DNA from: an uncultured Collinsella sp.
Lineage (GTDB): Bacteria > Actinomycetota > Coriobacteriia > Coriobacteriales > Coriobacteriaceae
Length of the DNA stretch: 64,000 nt
Assembly (NCBI GenBank): GCA_958427145.1
Contig: CAUAAZ010000005.1
Coordinates: 1-64,000, forward strand
Direction of reading: 5' to 3'
Each line of letters starts with the position of its first letter. Position 1 is the first letter of the stretch. Below, in pieces: positions 7,325-14,721 of this stretch. Under the pieces are notes generated by a model that saw only the letters and a program-made list of their open reading frames with translations, did not search any database and was not told the DNA's origin. The translations under genes were made by a program, and so were the position numbers.

Positions 7325-8395
7325 ATGTCTTTGAAGGTTGGAATCGTCGGCGCGGCTGGATATGCCGGAGCCGAGCTCATTCGCCTCGTGCTCGGCCATC
7401 CCGAGTTTGAACTTGTTGCCATTACGTCCAACGCCGATGCCGGCCAGCCGCTGTCCGCGGTGTATCCGAGCTTTGCTGGCGTGAGCGATCTGGTTTTCAC
7501 CACGCATGACGCCCCCGAGCTTAAATCCTGCGACGCCGTCTTCTTGGCCGTGCCGCACACGGCTGCCATGGCACAGGTGCCCGCACTGCTTGCATCTGGC
7601 GTCTCCTGCTTCGATCTTTCGGCCGATTACCGTCTGAGCGACGCGTCTGTCTTTGAGGCATGGTATGCCGCCGAGCACACGAGCCCCGAGTTGCTCAAGA
7701 CCCGCGCTTTCGGCCTGCCCGAGCTGTTCTGCCAGGACTTAGAGACCGCTGCTTCCAGCCATGCCGCTGGCAGGCCCGTGTTGGTCGCCTGCGCCGGTTG
7801 CTATCCCACCGCAACGAGCCTTGCTGCCGCTCCCGCCGTGCGCGCCGACTGGGTTGCCCAGAGCGGCCCCGTAATCGTCGATGCCATTAGCGGCGTGACG
7901 GGTGCCGGTAAGTCCTGCAACGCCCGCACCCACTTTTGCAGCGCGGACGAGAACCTGGAAGCCTATGGCGTGGGTAAACATCGTCATACGCCCGAGATTG
8001 AGCAAATCCTTGGCTTAACCGATCGCGTCGTCTTTACCCCGCATCTGGCACCGCTCAAGCGCGGCCTGCTCTCCACGGTGACGATGCCGCTTACGCCGCA
8101 GGCTATCGATACCTTGACCCTTGAGGACGTTGTCGACTATTACAAGCAGTTCTACGCTGGACGCACCTTTGTGCGTGTGCTCGACGCCGGCCAGCAGCCC
8201 AAGACGGCTTCGGTCGTCGGAACCAACGCCGCCCAGATTGGCCTCGCGCTCAACAAGCGCGCGGGCGTGCTGGTGGCGACGGGCGCCATCGACAATCTGT
8301 GCAAGGGCGCTGCGGGCCAAGCGGTCCAGTGTGCCAATATCGTCTTTGGCTTTGACGAGCGACGAGGCTTGCCCACAGTGGCGTGCCCGGTGTAG
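7325..8395 (+). CDS. argC: N-acetyl-gamma-glutamyl-phosphate reductase
   Basis: Third step of arginine synthesis: NADPH-dependent reduction of N-acetylglutamyl-5-phosphate to the semialdehyde. The 356-residue protein opens with the Rossmann motif VGIVGAAGYAGAELIRL. The catalytic cysteine lies in VACAGCYPTATSLAAAP near residue 158. AAGGAG precedes the start. It is the first gene of argC-argJ-argB-argD; argJ begins 134 bp later, a wider gap than between the later genes. Confidence 0.96.
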   Translation: MSLKVGIVGAAGYAGAELIRLVLGHPEFELVAITSNADAGQPLSAVYPSFAGVSDLVFTTHDAPELKSCDAVFLAVPHTAAMAQVPALLASGVSCFDLSADYRLSDASVFEAWYAAEHTSPELLKTRAFGLPELFCQDLETAASSHAAGRPVLVACAGCYPTATSLAAAPAVRADWVAQSGPVIVDAISGVTGAGKSCNARTHFCSADENLEAYGVGKHRHTPEIEQILGLTDRVVFTPHLAPLKRGLLSTVTMPLTPQAIDTLTLEDVVDYYKQFYAGRTFVRVLDAGQQPKTASVVGTNAAQIGLALNKRAGVLVATGAIDNLCKGAAGQAVQCANIVFGFDERRGLPTVACPV

Positions 8396-8529
8396 CACAT
8401 TCGATTGTTAACGATTTGGTAGTCGGGCATCGAGTGGGGCGCCACTCTTAAGCTGGTCTCATGATTACGACTGGCATGGCGCACCAACCGATGTCCGTTT
8501 TTTGTTTGACATAAGGAGTCATAAAGACG

Positions 8530-9798
8530 ATGAATACCGAGCTGTTTGATATCAAGATTCGCGCCGTCGAGGGCGGCGTTACGGCTGCGGCTGGTTTTAA
8601 GGCTGCGGGCATCCACGCTGGGTTCCGCAAGAACCCCGAGCGTCTGGATTACGCGCTCGTCGTGCCCGATAAACCCTGTCCCGGTGCCGGCGTGTTTACC
8701 ACCAATCGCTTTTGCGCGGCGCCCGTGCAGGTGAGCCGTGCCAACCTGGGCGGTGCCGACAAGGGTTACGGAATCATCGCCGGCGTTTCGGTCAACTCTG
8801 GCAATGCCAACGCCGCCACGGGTGAGACCGGCCTTGCATGCGCGCGCGAGACGTGCAGCATCGCATCGCAGGTCATCGGCTGCGAGCCCCAGCAGATTCT
8901 GGTTGCCTCCACGGGTGTGATTGGCCAGATTCTGCCGATCGACACGTTTGAGACCGCCATTCCTGCTGCCTACGAGGCGCTCTCCGCCCACGGTGGCGCC
9001 GATGCCGCTCGCGCCATCATGACGACTGACACGCACTCCAAGGAGTACGCCGTGTCCTATGTCAGCGAGGCTGCGGGTCATGCGGGCAATGTCTATACGG
9101 TAGGCGGAATGTGCAAGGGCTCGGGCATGATCATGCCCAATATGGCCACCATGATCGCAGTTATCACCACCGATGCCCCCGTCGAGCCTGCGGCACTTCA
9201 TGCCCTGCTGCTCTCGACCGTCAAGCAGACCTTTAACAAGGTAACGGTCGATTCCGACACCTCGACCAACGACACCTGCATCATGCTTGCCTCCGGCGCC
9301 GCTGCCGCAGATGCCGAGCCTATCGTCGAGGGCTCCGATGCCTTTGACGAGTTGGCATTTGCCGTGCACGAGGTGTGCGAGAGCCTGGCGCGCAATATCG
9401 CCGCCGATGGCGAGGGCGCATCCAAGCTTGTTACGGTCAACGTTACCGGCGCCGTGAACGACGAGGAGGCCGATATCGCCGCCCGTGCCGTCGCCAACTC
9501 GCCGCTCGTTAAGACCTGCATCGCCGGCCACGACTGCAACTGGGGCCGCGTTGCTATGGCGCTTGGCAAGTGCGGCGTGATGTTTAATCAGGAAGACGTT
9601 TCCATTGACATGATGGGCATGCCTGTCTGTCGCGACGGTCTGACTGTTCCCTTTGACGAGGACGAGGCTCTACGACGTTTCGAGGCGCCCGAGATCGTGA
9701 TCTCGGCCGACTTGGGCGCAGGCGACGCGGCAACGACCGTGTGGACCTGCGACCTCACGCATGAGTACATCTCCATCAACGGCGACTACCGTTCCTAG
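8530..9798 (+). CDS. argJ: Bifunctional glutamate N-acetyltransferase / amino-acid acetyltransferase ArgJ
   Basis: Transfers acetyl from N-acetylornithine to glutamate (acetyl-recycling arginine route). Some homologues also use acetyl-CoA. The 422-residue precursor self-cleaves. The cleavage block KGSGMIMPNMATM is intact, and Thr207 is the predicted nucleophile that becomes the N terminus of the beta chain. The ending STNDTCIM and GHDCNWGRV blocks are also typical. AAGGAG precedes the ATG. With ArgJ present, no argE is needed for this pathway. Confidence 0.96.
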   Translation: MNTELFDIKIRAVEGGVTAAAGFKAAGIHAGFRKNPERLDYALVVPDKPCPGAGVFTTNRFCAAPVQVSRANLGGADKGYGIIAGVSVNSGNANAATGETGLACARETCSIASQVIGCEPQQILVASTGVIGQILPIDTFETAIPAAYEALSAHGGADAARAIMTTDTHSKEYAVSYVSEAAGHAGNVYTVGGMCKGSGMIMPNMATMIAVITTDAPVEPAALHALLLSTVKQTFNKVTVDSDTSTNDTCIMLASGAAAADAEPIVEGSDAFDELAFAVHEVCESLARNIAADGEGASKLVTVNVTGAVNDEEADIAARAVANSPLVKTCIAGHDCNWGRVAMALGKCGVMFNQEDVSIDMMGMPVCRDGLTVPFDEDEALRRFEAPEIVISADLGAGDAATTVWTCDLTHEYISINGDYRS

Positions 9799-9879
9799 AT
9801 TCCGGGCACGCTGCGCATCTTGCCGCGATTGCGGACAGCGGAGTGCGGCGCGATAACGATACGAAAGACGAGGCAGATT

Positions 9880-10860
9880 ATGAAATTCGCACGCGATTGT
9901 CGTTCGAGCGAATCCAACGAAGCAACCGCGCAGCTGCTGTTCGAAGCGCTGCCGTGGATTAAGAACCTGACCGGCAAGACGGTTGTTATCAAATATGGCG
10001 GAGCCGCCATGGTTGATGAGCAGCTGCGCCGCGACGTGATGAGCGACATCGTTTTGCTCAAGATCATCGGTATGCGCCCCGTCATCGTGCACGGCGGCGG
10101 CAAGGCTATCAACGAGGCGCTGAGCCATTACGATATTCCCGTCGAGTTTAAGAACGGCCAGCGCGTGACCACGCCGGCGACTATGGATATCGTGCGCGAG
10201 GTGCTGGGCGGCAAGGTTAACCAGGAGCTGGTTGCTGCCATCAACCACCACGGCAACCTGGCCGTGGGCGTGTCGGGCAGCGATGCCGGCACGCTCATCG
10301 CCGAGCCGCTCGACCCCGAGCTCGGTCGCGTGGGCAAAGTGACGCACGTCAACACCGACTATATCGAGCGCTTACTCGATAGCGAGTACATCCCCGTCAT
10401 CGCTACCGTCGCGGCGGGGGAGGACGGCGGTTTCTTCAACATCAACGCCGATACCGCCGCCGGTGCCGTTGCCGCGGCGCTCCACGCGCATAAGGCAATC
10501 TTTTTGACCGACGTCGATGGCCTGTACAAGGACTTTAGCGACAAGGACTCGCTTATCTCCAACCTAACGCTCGACGAGGTCAACGAAATGCTCTACGGCG
10601 GCGAGGTCGATAAGGGCATGATTCCTAAGCTGCGTGCGGCCGTCGATGCGCTTACCGGCGGCGTATTTCGTGCCCACATCATTAACGGTACCACGCCGCA
10701 TTCGCTGCTCCTGGAGCTGCTGACCGATGCCGGCGTCGGCACCGTGATCCATTCCACCGAGACGGCTTACGAGTTCGATACGCATCCGCATCCGCTTTCG
10801 ACGTTTGCTGCGCGTCTGACCGAGAACCTTGACGAGGTCGAGAAGCTTCAGACGGTCTAG
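9880..10860 (+). CDS. argB: Acetylglutamate kinase
   Basis: Phosphorylates N-acetylglutamate; this is usually the arginine-feedback-controlled step. The 326-residue protein has the nucleotide-site KYGGAAMVDEQLRRDVMSDIV, VIVHGGGKAIN and the NINADTAAGAVAAAL block. The start at 9880 (MKFARDCRSSE) is preferred over an in-frame ATG at 9820. It follows a GACGAGG ribosome site and leaves a sensible 81-bp gap after argJ. The N-terminal extension of about 30 residues before the kinase core is of the kind found in arginine-sensitive hexameric kinases. Confidence 0.93.
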   Translation: MKFARDCRSSESNEATAQLLFEALPWIKNLTGKTVVIKYGGAAMVDEQLRRDVMSDIVLLKIIGMRPVIVHGGGKAINEALSHYDIPVEFKNGQRVTTPATMDIVREVLGGKVNQELVAAINHHGNLAVGVSGSDAGTLIAEPLDPELGRVGKVTHVNTDYIERLLDSEYIPVIATVAAGEDGGFFNINADTAAGAVAAALHAHKAIFLTDVDGLYKDFSDKDSLISNLTLDEVNEMLYGGEVDKGMIPKLRAAVDALTGGVFRAHIINGTTPHSLLLELLTDAGVGTVIHSTETAYEFDTHPHPLSTFAARLTENLDEVEKLQTV

Positions 10861-10929
10861 CTGACCCGCAGCCGCCCCATTCCTGCACCCATAGCCCCGC
10901 GCCGTCTGGCGCCCAACGAAAGGCATCCC

Positions 10930-12213
10930 ATGTCACTTGCAGCTCAGCAATCGCTTGAATCCCATTACGTTATGCATACCTTTGGTCGCTCTCCGGTCGA
11001 GTTTGTCGAGGGTCACGGCATGAAGCTCACCGGCGACGATGGCCGTGAGTACCTCGACTTTCTTGCCGGCATCGGCGTGTGCAGCCTAGGTCATGGCAAC
11101 CTGGCTGTGCTCTCGGCGCTCGAGGCACAGACCAAAAAGCTCATGCATGTCTCCAATTACTTCTACATCGAGCAGCGCGGACAGGTCGCGGCGCTGCTGT
11201 CCAAGCTTGCTAACGACGACGTAGATGGTGCGCGCGTGCTTGCCGATGCCATTGTCGCCGGCGATGAGACCACGGCAGCTGCTCTTGGTGCCTCGGCTGC
11301 GGATGAGCAGGTTTGGGAGACCTTCTTTGCCAACTCTGGCGCCGAGGCCAACGAAGGCTCGATGAAGCTCGCGCGCCTGTACGCCAAGCGTGCCGGTAAT
11401 GGCGGCAACACCATCGTGTGCATGCGCGGCGGCTTCCACGGCCGTACGCTCGAGACCATTGCCGCCACCATGCAGGATTGGCTGCAGGACAGCTTCCGCC
11501 CGCTGCCGGGTGGCTTTGTGGCCTGCACGCCCAACGATGCGGATGAGCTGCGTGCGATCTTTAAGCAGCTGGGGAGCGAAATTTGTGCCGTGATGCTCGA
11601 GCCGATCCAGGGTGAGAGCGGTGTGCATCCCATGACCGAGGAGTTTATGGCTACGGCGCGCGACTTGGCGCACGAGGTGGGTGCCGTGCTTATCGCCGAC
11701 GAGGTCCAGTGCGGCATCTTCCGCTCCGGCAAGCCATTTGCATTCCAGACCTATGGCGTGGAGCCCGACATCATGAGCCTTGCCAAGGGCATTGCCGACG
11801 GCGTGCCCATGGGTGCCGTCGTGGCAAAGAAGGAGATTGCCGACTTGTTTAAGCCGGGCGACCACGGCTCGACCTTTGGCGGTAGCTGCTTGGCCATCGC
11901 GGCGTGCGCCGCGACGCTCTCCGCGCTCGTGCGCGGCGATTATGCCGACCATGCTGCCAAGGTAGGCGCCTATATGGAGGCAAAGCTCGCCAAGCTGCCG
12001 CACGTGACCGAGGTGCGTGGCCGCGGCTTGATGCTCGGCTGTGATTTGGATGATGCCGTGGGCGACGCGCATGATGTTGTTGCCCGCGCGCTGGCCGCCG
12101 GTGCCGTGATCAACGCTACAGGTGCGCATACGCTGCGTTTCCTGCCGCCACTTGTCTGCGAAGAAGCCGACGTGGACAGCCTGATCGAGATCCTGTCGGA
12201 TGTCTTGGGCTAA
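10930..12213 (+). CDS. argD: Acetylornithine aminotransferase
   Basis: PLP-dependent class-III aminotransferase that makes N-acetylornithine from the semialdehyde, using glutamate. In some bacteria it also acts in lysine synthesis. The 427-residue protein carries NSGAEANEGSMKLAR and GGFHGRTLETIAAT. The PLP lysine is in SLAKGIADGVPMGAVV, and the C-terminal RGRGLMLGCDL block is present. It contains a longer acidic/alanine insert around residues 100-125 (DETTAAALGASAADEQ) than the usual enzyme. It is the last gene of the arg cluster; argF, argG, argH and argR are not here. Confidence 0.95.
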   Translation: MSLAAQQSLESHYVMHTFGRSPVEFVEGHGMKLTGDDGREYLDFLAGIGVCSLGHGNLAVLSALEAQTKKLMHVSNYFYIEQRGQVAALLSKLANDDVDGARVLADAIVAGDETTAAALGASAADEQVWETFFANSGAEANEGSMKLARLYAKRAGNGGNTIVCMRGGFHGRTLETIAATMQDWLQDSFRPLPGGFVACTPNDADELRAIFKQLGSEICAVMLEPIQGESGVHPMTEEFMATARDLAHEVGAVLIADEVQCGIFRSGKPFAFQTYGVEPDIMSLAKGIADGVPMGAVVAKKEIADLFKPGDHGSTFGGSCLAIAACAATLSALVRGDYADHAAKVGAYMEAKLAKLPHVTEVRGRGLMLGCDLDDAVGDAHDVVARALAAGAVINATGAHTLRFLPPLVCEEADVDSLIEILSDVLG

Positions 12214-12344
12214 CGCGGCGCAATAACTCAATTTGGACCGGATTCCGGACTGCGGACGTGCCCTATGCGGCATGATTCAGCGGTCTGGAGCCCGTTTTGC
12301 CTTAGATTTGCTAAGGCAGGGAGACCTGCTGGTCAAAAAACATC
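12214..12344. other. Post-argD spacer
   Basis: No gene. It holds a hairpin GCCTTAG/CTAAGGC (12299-12317, 5-nt loop) that may end the arg transcript, although no T-run follows. Confidence 0.45.
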
Positions 12345-12531
12345 AAATATGAGTACTGCTACCGATTTGATAGCAGCAATTTTGGACTAATAAGGCCAGA
12401 TGGCAAGTCGAAATGGCGATGAATGCACGATTTTGATCCGACTATTAGTCCTTATAATGGACATATGTTGTGTAACTTAAGCAAATACTATCTTTTTATA
12501 TGTTGCAAACAAAGCAGCAGTACTCATTTTT
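12345..12531. repeat. AT-rich MITE-like element
   Basis: Bounded by inverted repeats AAATATGAGTACTGCT (12345-12360) and AGCAGTACTCATTTTT (12516-12531), 14 of 16 matching. Inside is a second inverted pair, GGACTAATAAGG (12384-12395) against ATTAGTCCTTAT (12444-12455). The element is strikingly AT-rich in a GC-rich chromosome and contains no credible gene. It may be a non-autonomous transposon. No target duplication was seen. Confidence 0.5.
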
Positions 12532-12568
12532 GCCATTATTTGGCCACGGACCTTGCGATAGATGTGCT

Positions 12569-12657
12569 GGCGGGTTCGAATCCCTCTGCGATGGGCCCAA
12601 AAAAGAAAGGCTCCCATTGCTGGGAGCCTTTCAAATCAGTGGTGGGCGATGAGGGAT
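12569..12657. repeat. Decayed tRNA 3'-end / terminator unit A
   Basis: Plus-strand T-arm and acceptor remnant GGCGGGTTCGAATCCC, ending ATGGGCCCA (12569-12599). A hairpin follows, AAAGGCTCCC/GGGAGCCTTT (12606-12631). Then comes GGTGGGCGATGAGGGAT (12641-12657), identical to the minus-strand 3' end of the intact tRNA-Val downstream. No 5' tRNA half exists for either remnant. Unit B at 12766 repeats the same order. Confidence 0.65.
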
Positions 12658-12765
12658 GTCCGCGTGCGGCTGGCGCCGCCCGCTTCCGCTTCGGGCCTGC
12701 GGCCCTCGCGTGCTGCGCTGGAAAACGCTTCGCGTTTCCTCAGCTCCGCACCCTTGCGGGTTCGA

Positions 12766-12824
12766 ATCCCATGAAATGGGCCCAAACAAAAACGGTCCCC
12801 TTTCGAGGACCGTTTCCAATTCAA
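12766..12824. repeat. Decayed tRNA 3'-end unit B with tRNA-Val terminator
   Basis: GCGGGTTCGAATCCC followed by ATGGGCCCA repeats the remnant in unit A. The hairpin AACGGTCC/GGACCGTT (about 12791-12815), read on the minus strand, ends in a T-run. It therefore serves as the terminator of tRNA-Val. The sequence between units A and B is GC-rich, with short hairpins and no gene. Confidence 0.6.
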
Positions 12825-12900
12825 TGGTGGGCGATGAGGGATTCGAACCCCCAGCCTTGTGCGTGTAAAGCACCTGCGCTAACCGTTGCGCCAATCGCCC
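12825..12900 (-). tRNA. tRNA-Val (anticodon TAC)
   Basis: Complete cloverleaf on the minus strand. The acceptor pair is GGGCGAT/ATCGCCC, the D-stem GCGC/GCGC, the anticodon loop TTTACAC and the T-arm GGGGG-TTCGAAT-CCCTC. The discriminator A and encoded CCA are at 12828-12825. The first anticodon-stem pair (27-43) is a G-A mismatch, which is unusual but tolerable. The gene has its own promoter and terminator. Confidence 0.92.
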
Positions 12901-12910
12901 GTGCGGAGAG

Positions 12911-12919
12911 AGTATAGCA
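12911..12919 (-). promoter_or_regulatory. tRNA-Val promoter, extended -10
   Basis: Minus-strand TGCTATACT lies 11 bp upstream of the mature tRNA 5' end. It has a consensus-like -10 with a TGn extension; the -35 is weak. Confidence 0.6.
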
Positions 12920-13002
12920 AAACAATCGCCCCATTCACCTCATATCCATTAAAGGTAACTGGCGCGTGTCACAGCCCTTGATTCTCATTTTCATTGCAAC
13001 AG

Positions 13003-13042
13003 CCTCAGGACTCAGCGCAACGCGTTGCGCTGAGTCCTGAGG
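13003..13042. repeat. 40-bp perfect palindrome at the IS left end
   Basis: Arms of 20 bp, beginning CCTCAGGACTCAGCGCAACG, meet without a loop at CG|CG. It includes the left terminal repeat of the IS30 element (GGACTCAGCGCAACG, 13008-13022) and an inverted copy of it (13023-13037). Confidence 0.85.
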
Positions 13043-14416
13043 CGCGAATCCGGGTAGGCAACCCCAGAGGGGCCGGAATCCCCCGGCCCGCGATGGAGGG
13101 AGGCCGGCATGTCCAGACCCAAGCCGTCCGGAAGGTCGTACGGGAGGCTCACGAGGCACGAGAGGAACACGGTCGAGAGGATGCTCGACCGCAACCGCAG
13201 CGCCCGCGAGATCGCCGCGGAGCTCGGCAGGTCGCCCTCGACCGTGACCAGGGAGGTGGCGGCGCACCGCTACGTCACCGCGCCGCGCTCGCGCTACGGC
13301 GAGCCCGCGCCCGCGGACCTGTCGGGGGCCTGCCCCAGGCTCTCCGCGTGGCCGAGGTGCTGCAACGGCTGCTCGCACAGGAGGGGCTACGGCTGCTCGA
13401 GGAGGCCCAGGGTGTTCTACAGCGCCAGGAGGGCGCAGGAGGCGGCCGACGCCGAGCTCTCGGCGAGCAGGTCCGGGGTCGACGAGACCGAGGAGGGCGT
13501 CGCCGCCAAGCTCGCGGCCATCAGGGACGGGCTCGCGCGCGGGCTCTCCCCGCAGCAGATAGCGGCGACGACCCCCGGGCTCAGCGCCTCCACCGTCTAC
13601 AGGTGGGTGGACGCCGGCTACGACGGCATGACGAACATGGAGCTCGGGCGCAAGGTCGGCTACAGGCCGAGGTCGCGCCGGGCCCCGAAGAGGGCGACAT
13701 CCCACTCGGCGCGCAGGTCGCACGCGTCGTTCCTCGCGCTCGGCGAGGACGCCTGCGCCGCGGCCTGGGAGATGGACACCGTCGAGGGCTCCAGGGGCGA
13801 CTCCGCCAGGCTCCTCACGCTCCTGCACCGCCCGAGCCGCTTCCAGCTGGCCCTGCCGCTGCCGGACGGCACGTGCGCCTCGGTCCTGGCGGCGCTCTCC
13901 TCCCTGCGCGGGGTCCTCGGCGAGGACGGCGCGAGGCGCGCCTTCGGCGCCGTGCTCACCGACAACGGGAGCGAGTTCGCCGACGAGGGCGCCATCGCGG
14001 CGCTGCTCGGCGAGCGGGACGGCGAGACCAGGCTCTTCTACTGCGACCCCCGGCAGAGCCAGCAGAAGGGCGCGTGCGAGAAGAACCACGTGGAGATCAG
14101 GAAGCTGCTGCCCAAGGGCGCCGGGGCCAGGTTCGACCGGCTGACGGCGGCGGACTGCGCGCTGCTCATGTCGCAGGTGAACTCCGAACCGAGGGGGGCG
14201 CTCGGGTTCCTGACGCCGGCGCGCGTGCTGCAGATGGCCCTCGGGGAGGACGCCTCCGCCCTCATGGACGCGTTCGGGATAGAGGAGCTGGCGCCCGGCG
14301 AGCTCGACCTCACGCCCGGCTGCATCGAAAGGGCCAGGGCCGCGAGGGGCGAGGGGCCGCTGGCGGGATAGGCGGCGGACCGGGACATGGGCCGGAGGGC
14401 CCGTTGCGCTGAGTCC
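13008..14416 (+). mobile_element. IS30-family insertion sequence
   Basis: Terminal inverted repeats are perfect over 15 bp: GGACTCAGCGCAACG at 13008-13022 and its complement CGTTGCGCTGAGTCC at 14402-14416. They bound one IS30-type transposase gene. About 1.4 kb is larger than classic IS30 (about 1.2 kb). No clear target-site duplication flanks it. The interior is richer in GC and in AGG/AGC codons than the host genes, so it was acquired. Confidence 0.85.
13109..14371 (+). CDS. IS30-family transposase
   Basis: DDE transposase of 420 residues. The N-terminal HTH_38-type segment is LTRHERNTVERMLDRNRSAREIAAELGRSPSTVTREV (given in part: RSAREIAAELGRSPSTVTR is the HTH). A Cys-rich patch GACPRLSAWPRCCNGCSHRRGYG follows in two pieces. 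A second HTH includes GLSPQQIAATTPGLSASTVYR. The catalytic residues fit WEMDTVEG (D), LTDNGSEF (D) and CEKNHVEIRK (E). It appears intact. Arginine is often AGG, unlike neighbouring genes. It lies between the tRNA-Val locus and asnB. Confidence 0.9.
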   Translation: MSRPKPSGRSYGRLTRHERNTVERMLDRNRSAREIAAELGRSPSTVTREVAAHRYVTAPRSRYGEPAPADLSGACPRLSAWPRCCNGCSHRRGYGCSRRPRVFYSARRAQEAADAELSASRSGVDETEEGVAAKLAAIRDGLARGLSPQQIAATTPGLSASTVYRWVDAGYDGMTNMELGRKVGYRPRSRRAPKRATSHSARRSHASFLALGEDACAAAWEMDTVEGSRGDSARLLTLLHRPSRFQLALPLPDGTCASVLAALSSLRGVLGEDGARRAFGAVLTDNGSEFADEGAIAALLGERDGETRLFYCDPRQSQQKGACEKNHVEIRKLLPKGAGARFDRLTAADCALLMSQVNSEPRGALGFLTPARVLQMALGEDASALMDAFGIEELAPGELDLTPGCIERARAARGEGPLAG

Positions 14417-14721
14417 GGAACGGCTGCGCGGCGGGCTGGCGGAGCATGCGGCGGCGGCATGGGGGCACCGGACTCCACAGCCCCTCCACCTGCGGAAACG
14501 AGGTGATGGCCAGGTGTCGGGAGCTATTTCCGCGTTGCGCTAGCTGCGGAAACGCGGGGTCCGTTCAGGCTGTTGCGTTGAGATTGAAAATCAACCCGCG
14601 TGTCACAGCGGAGCTGATTCAGTTGAGATTGCCTGAACATTCCGCCCCTCTTTACGCCCTCGGGTATACTCAAAAGCTACTGATTCGATTTGATGCCCAG
14701 CAACAGCAGAGGGGATAGTAT
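14417..14721. other. IS right flank and asnB upstream region
   Basis: No gene. The segment 14562-14592 is an imperfect inverted copy of 12979-13006 on the other side of the IS (shared core GCAACAGCCT and TTGATT). CGCGTGTCACAGC occurs directly repeated at 12962-12974 and about 14599-14611. A hairpin CCGCGTT/AACGCGG lies at 14530-14557. TATACT (14665-14670) is the likely asnB -10, with a poor -35. AGAGGGGA precedes the asnB start. Confidence 0.5.

Noticed and set aside
12423..12917. 164-codon frame through the AT-rich element and tRNA-Val
   Set aside because: It crosses the MITE-like repeat, both tRNA remnants and a tRNA gene, and has no ribosome site.
12994..14412. 472-codon plus-strand frame overlapping the transposase
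   Set aside because: It is Arg/Gly-rich frame-shifted sequence that runs through the IS terminal repeats. The IS30 transposase in the other frame has all catalytic motifs.
14501..14718. Short plus-strand frame between the IS and asnB
   Set aside because: No homology, and it covers the probable asnB promoter and hairpin.
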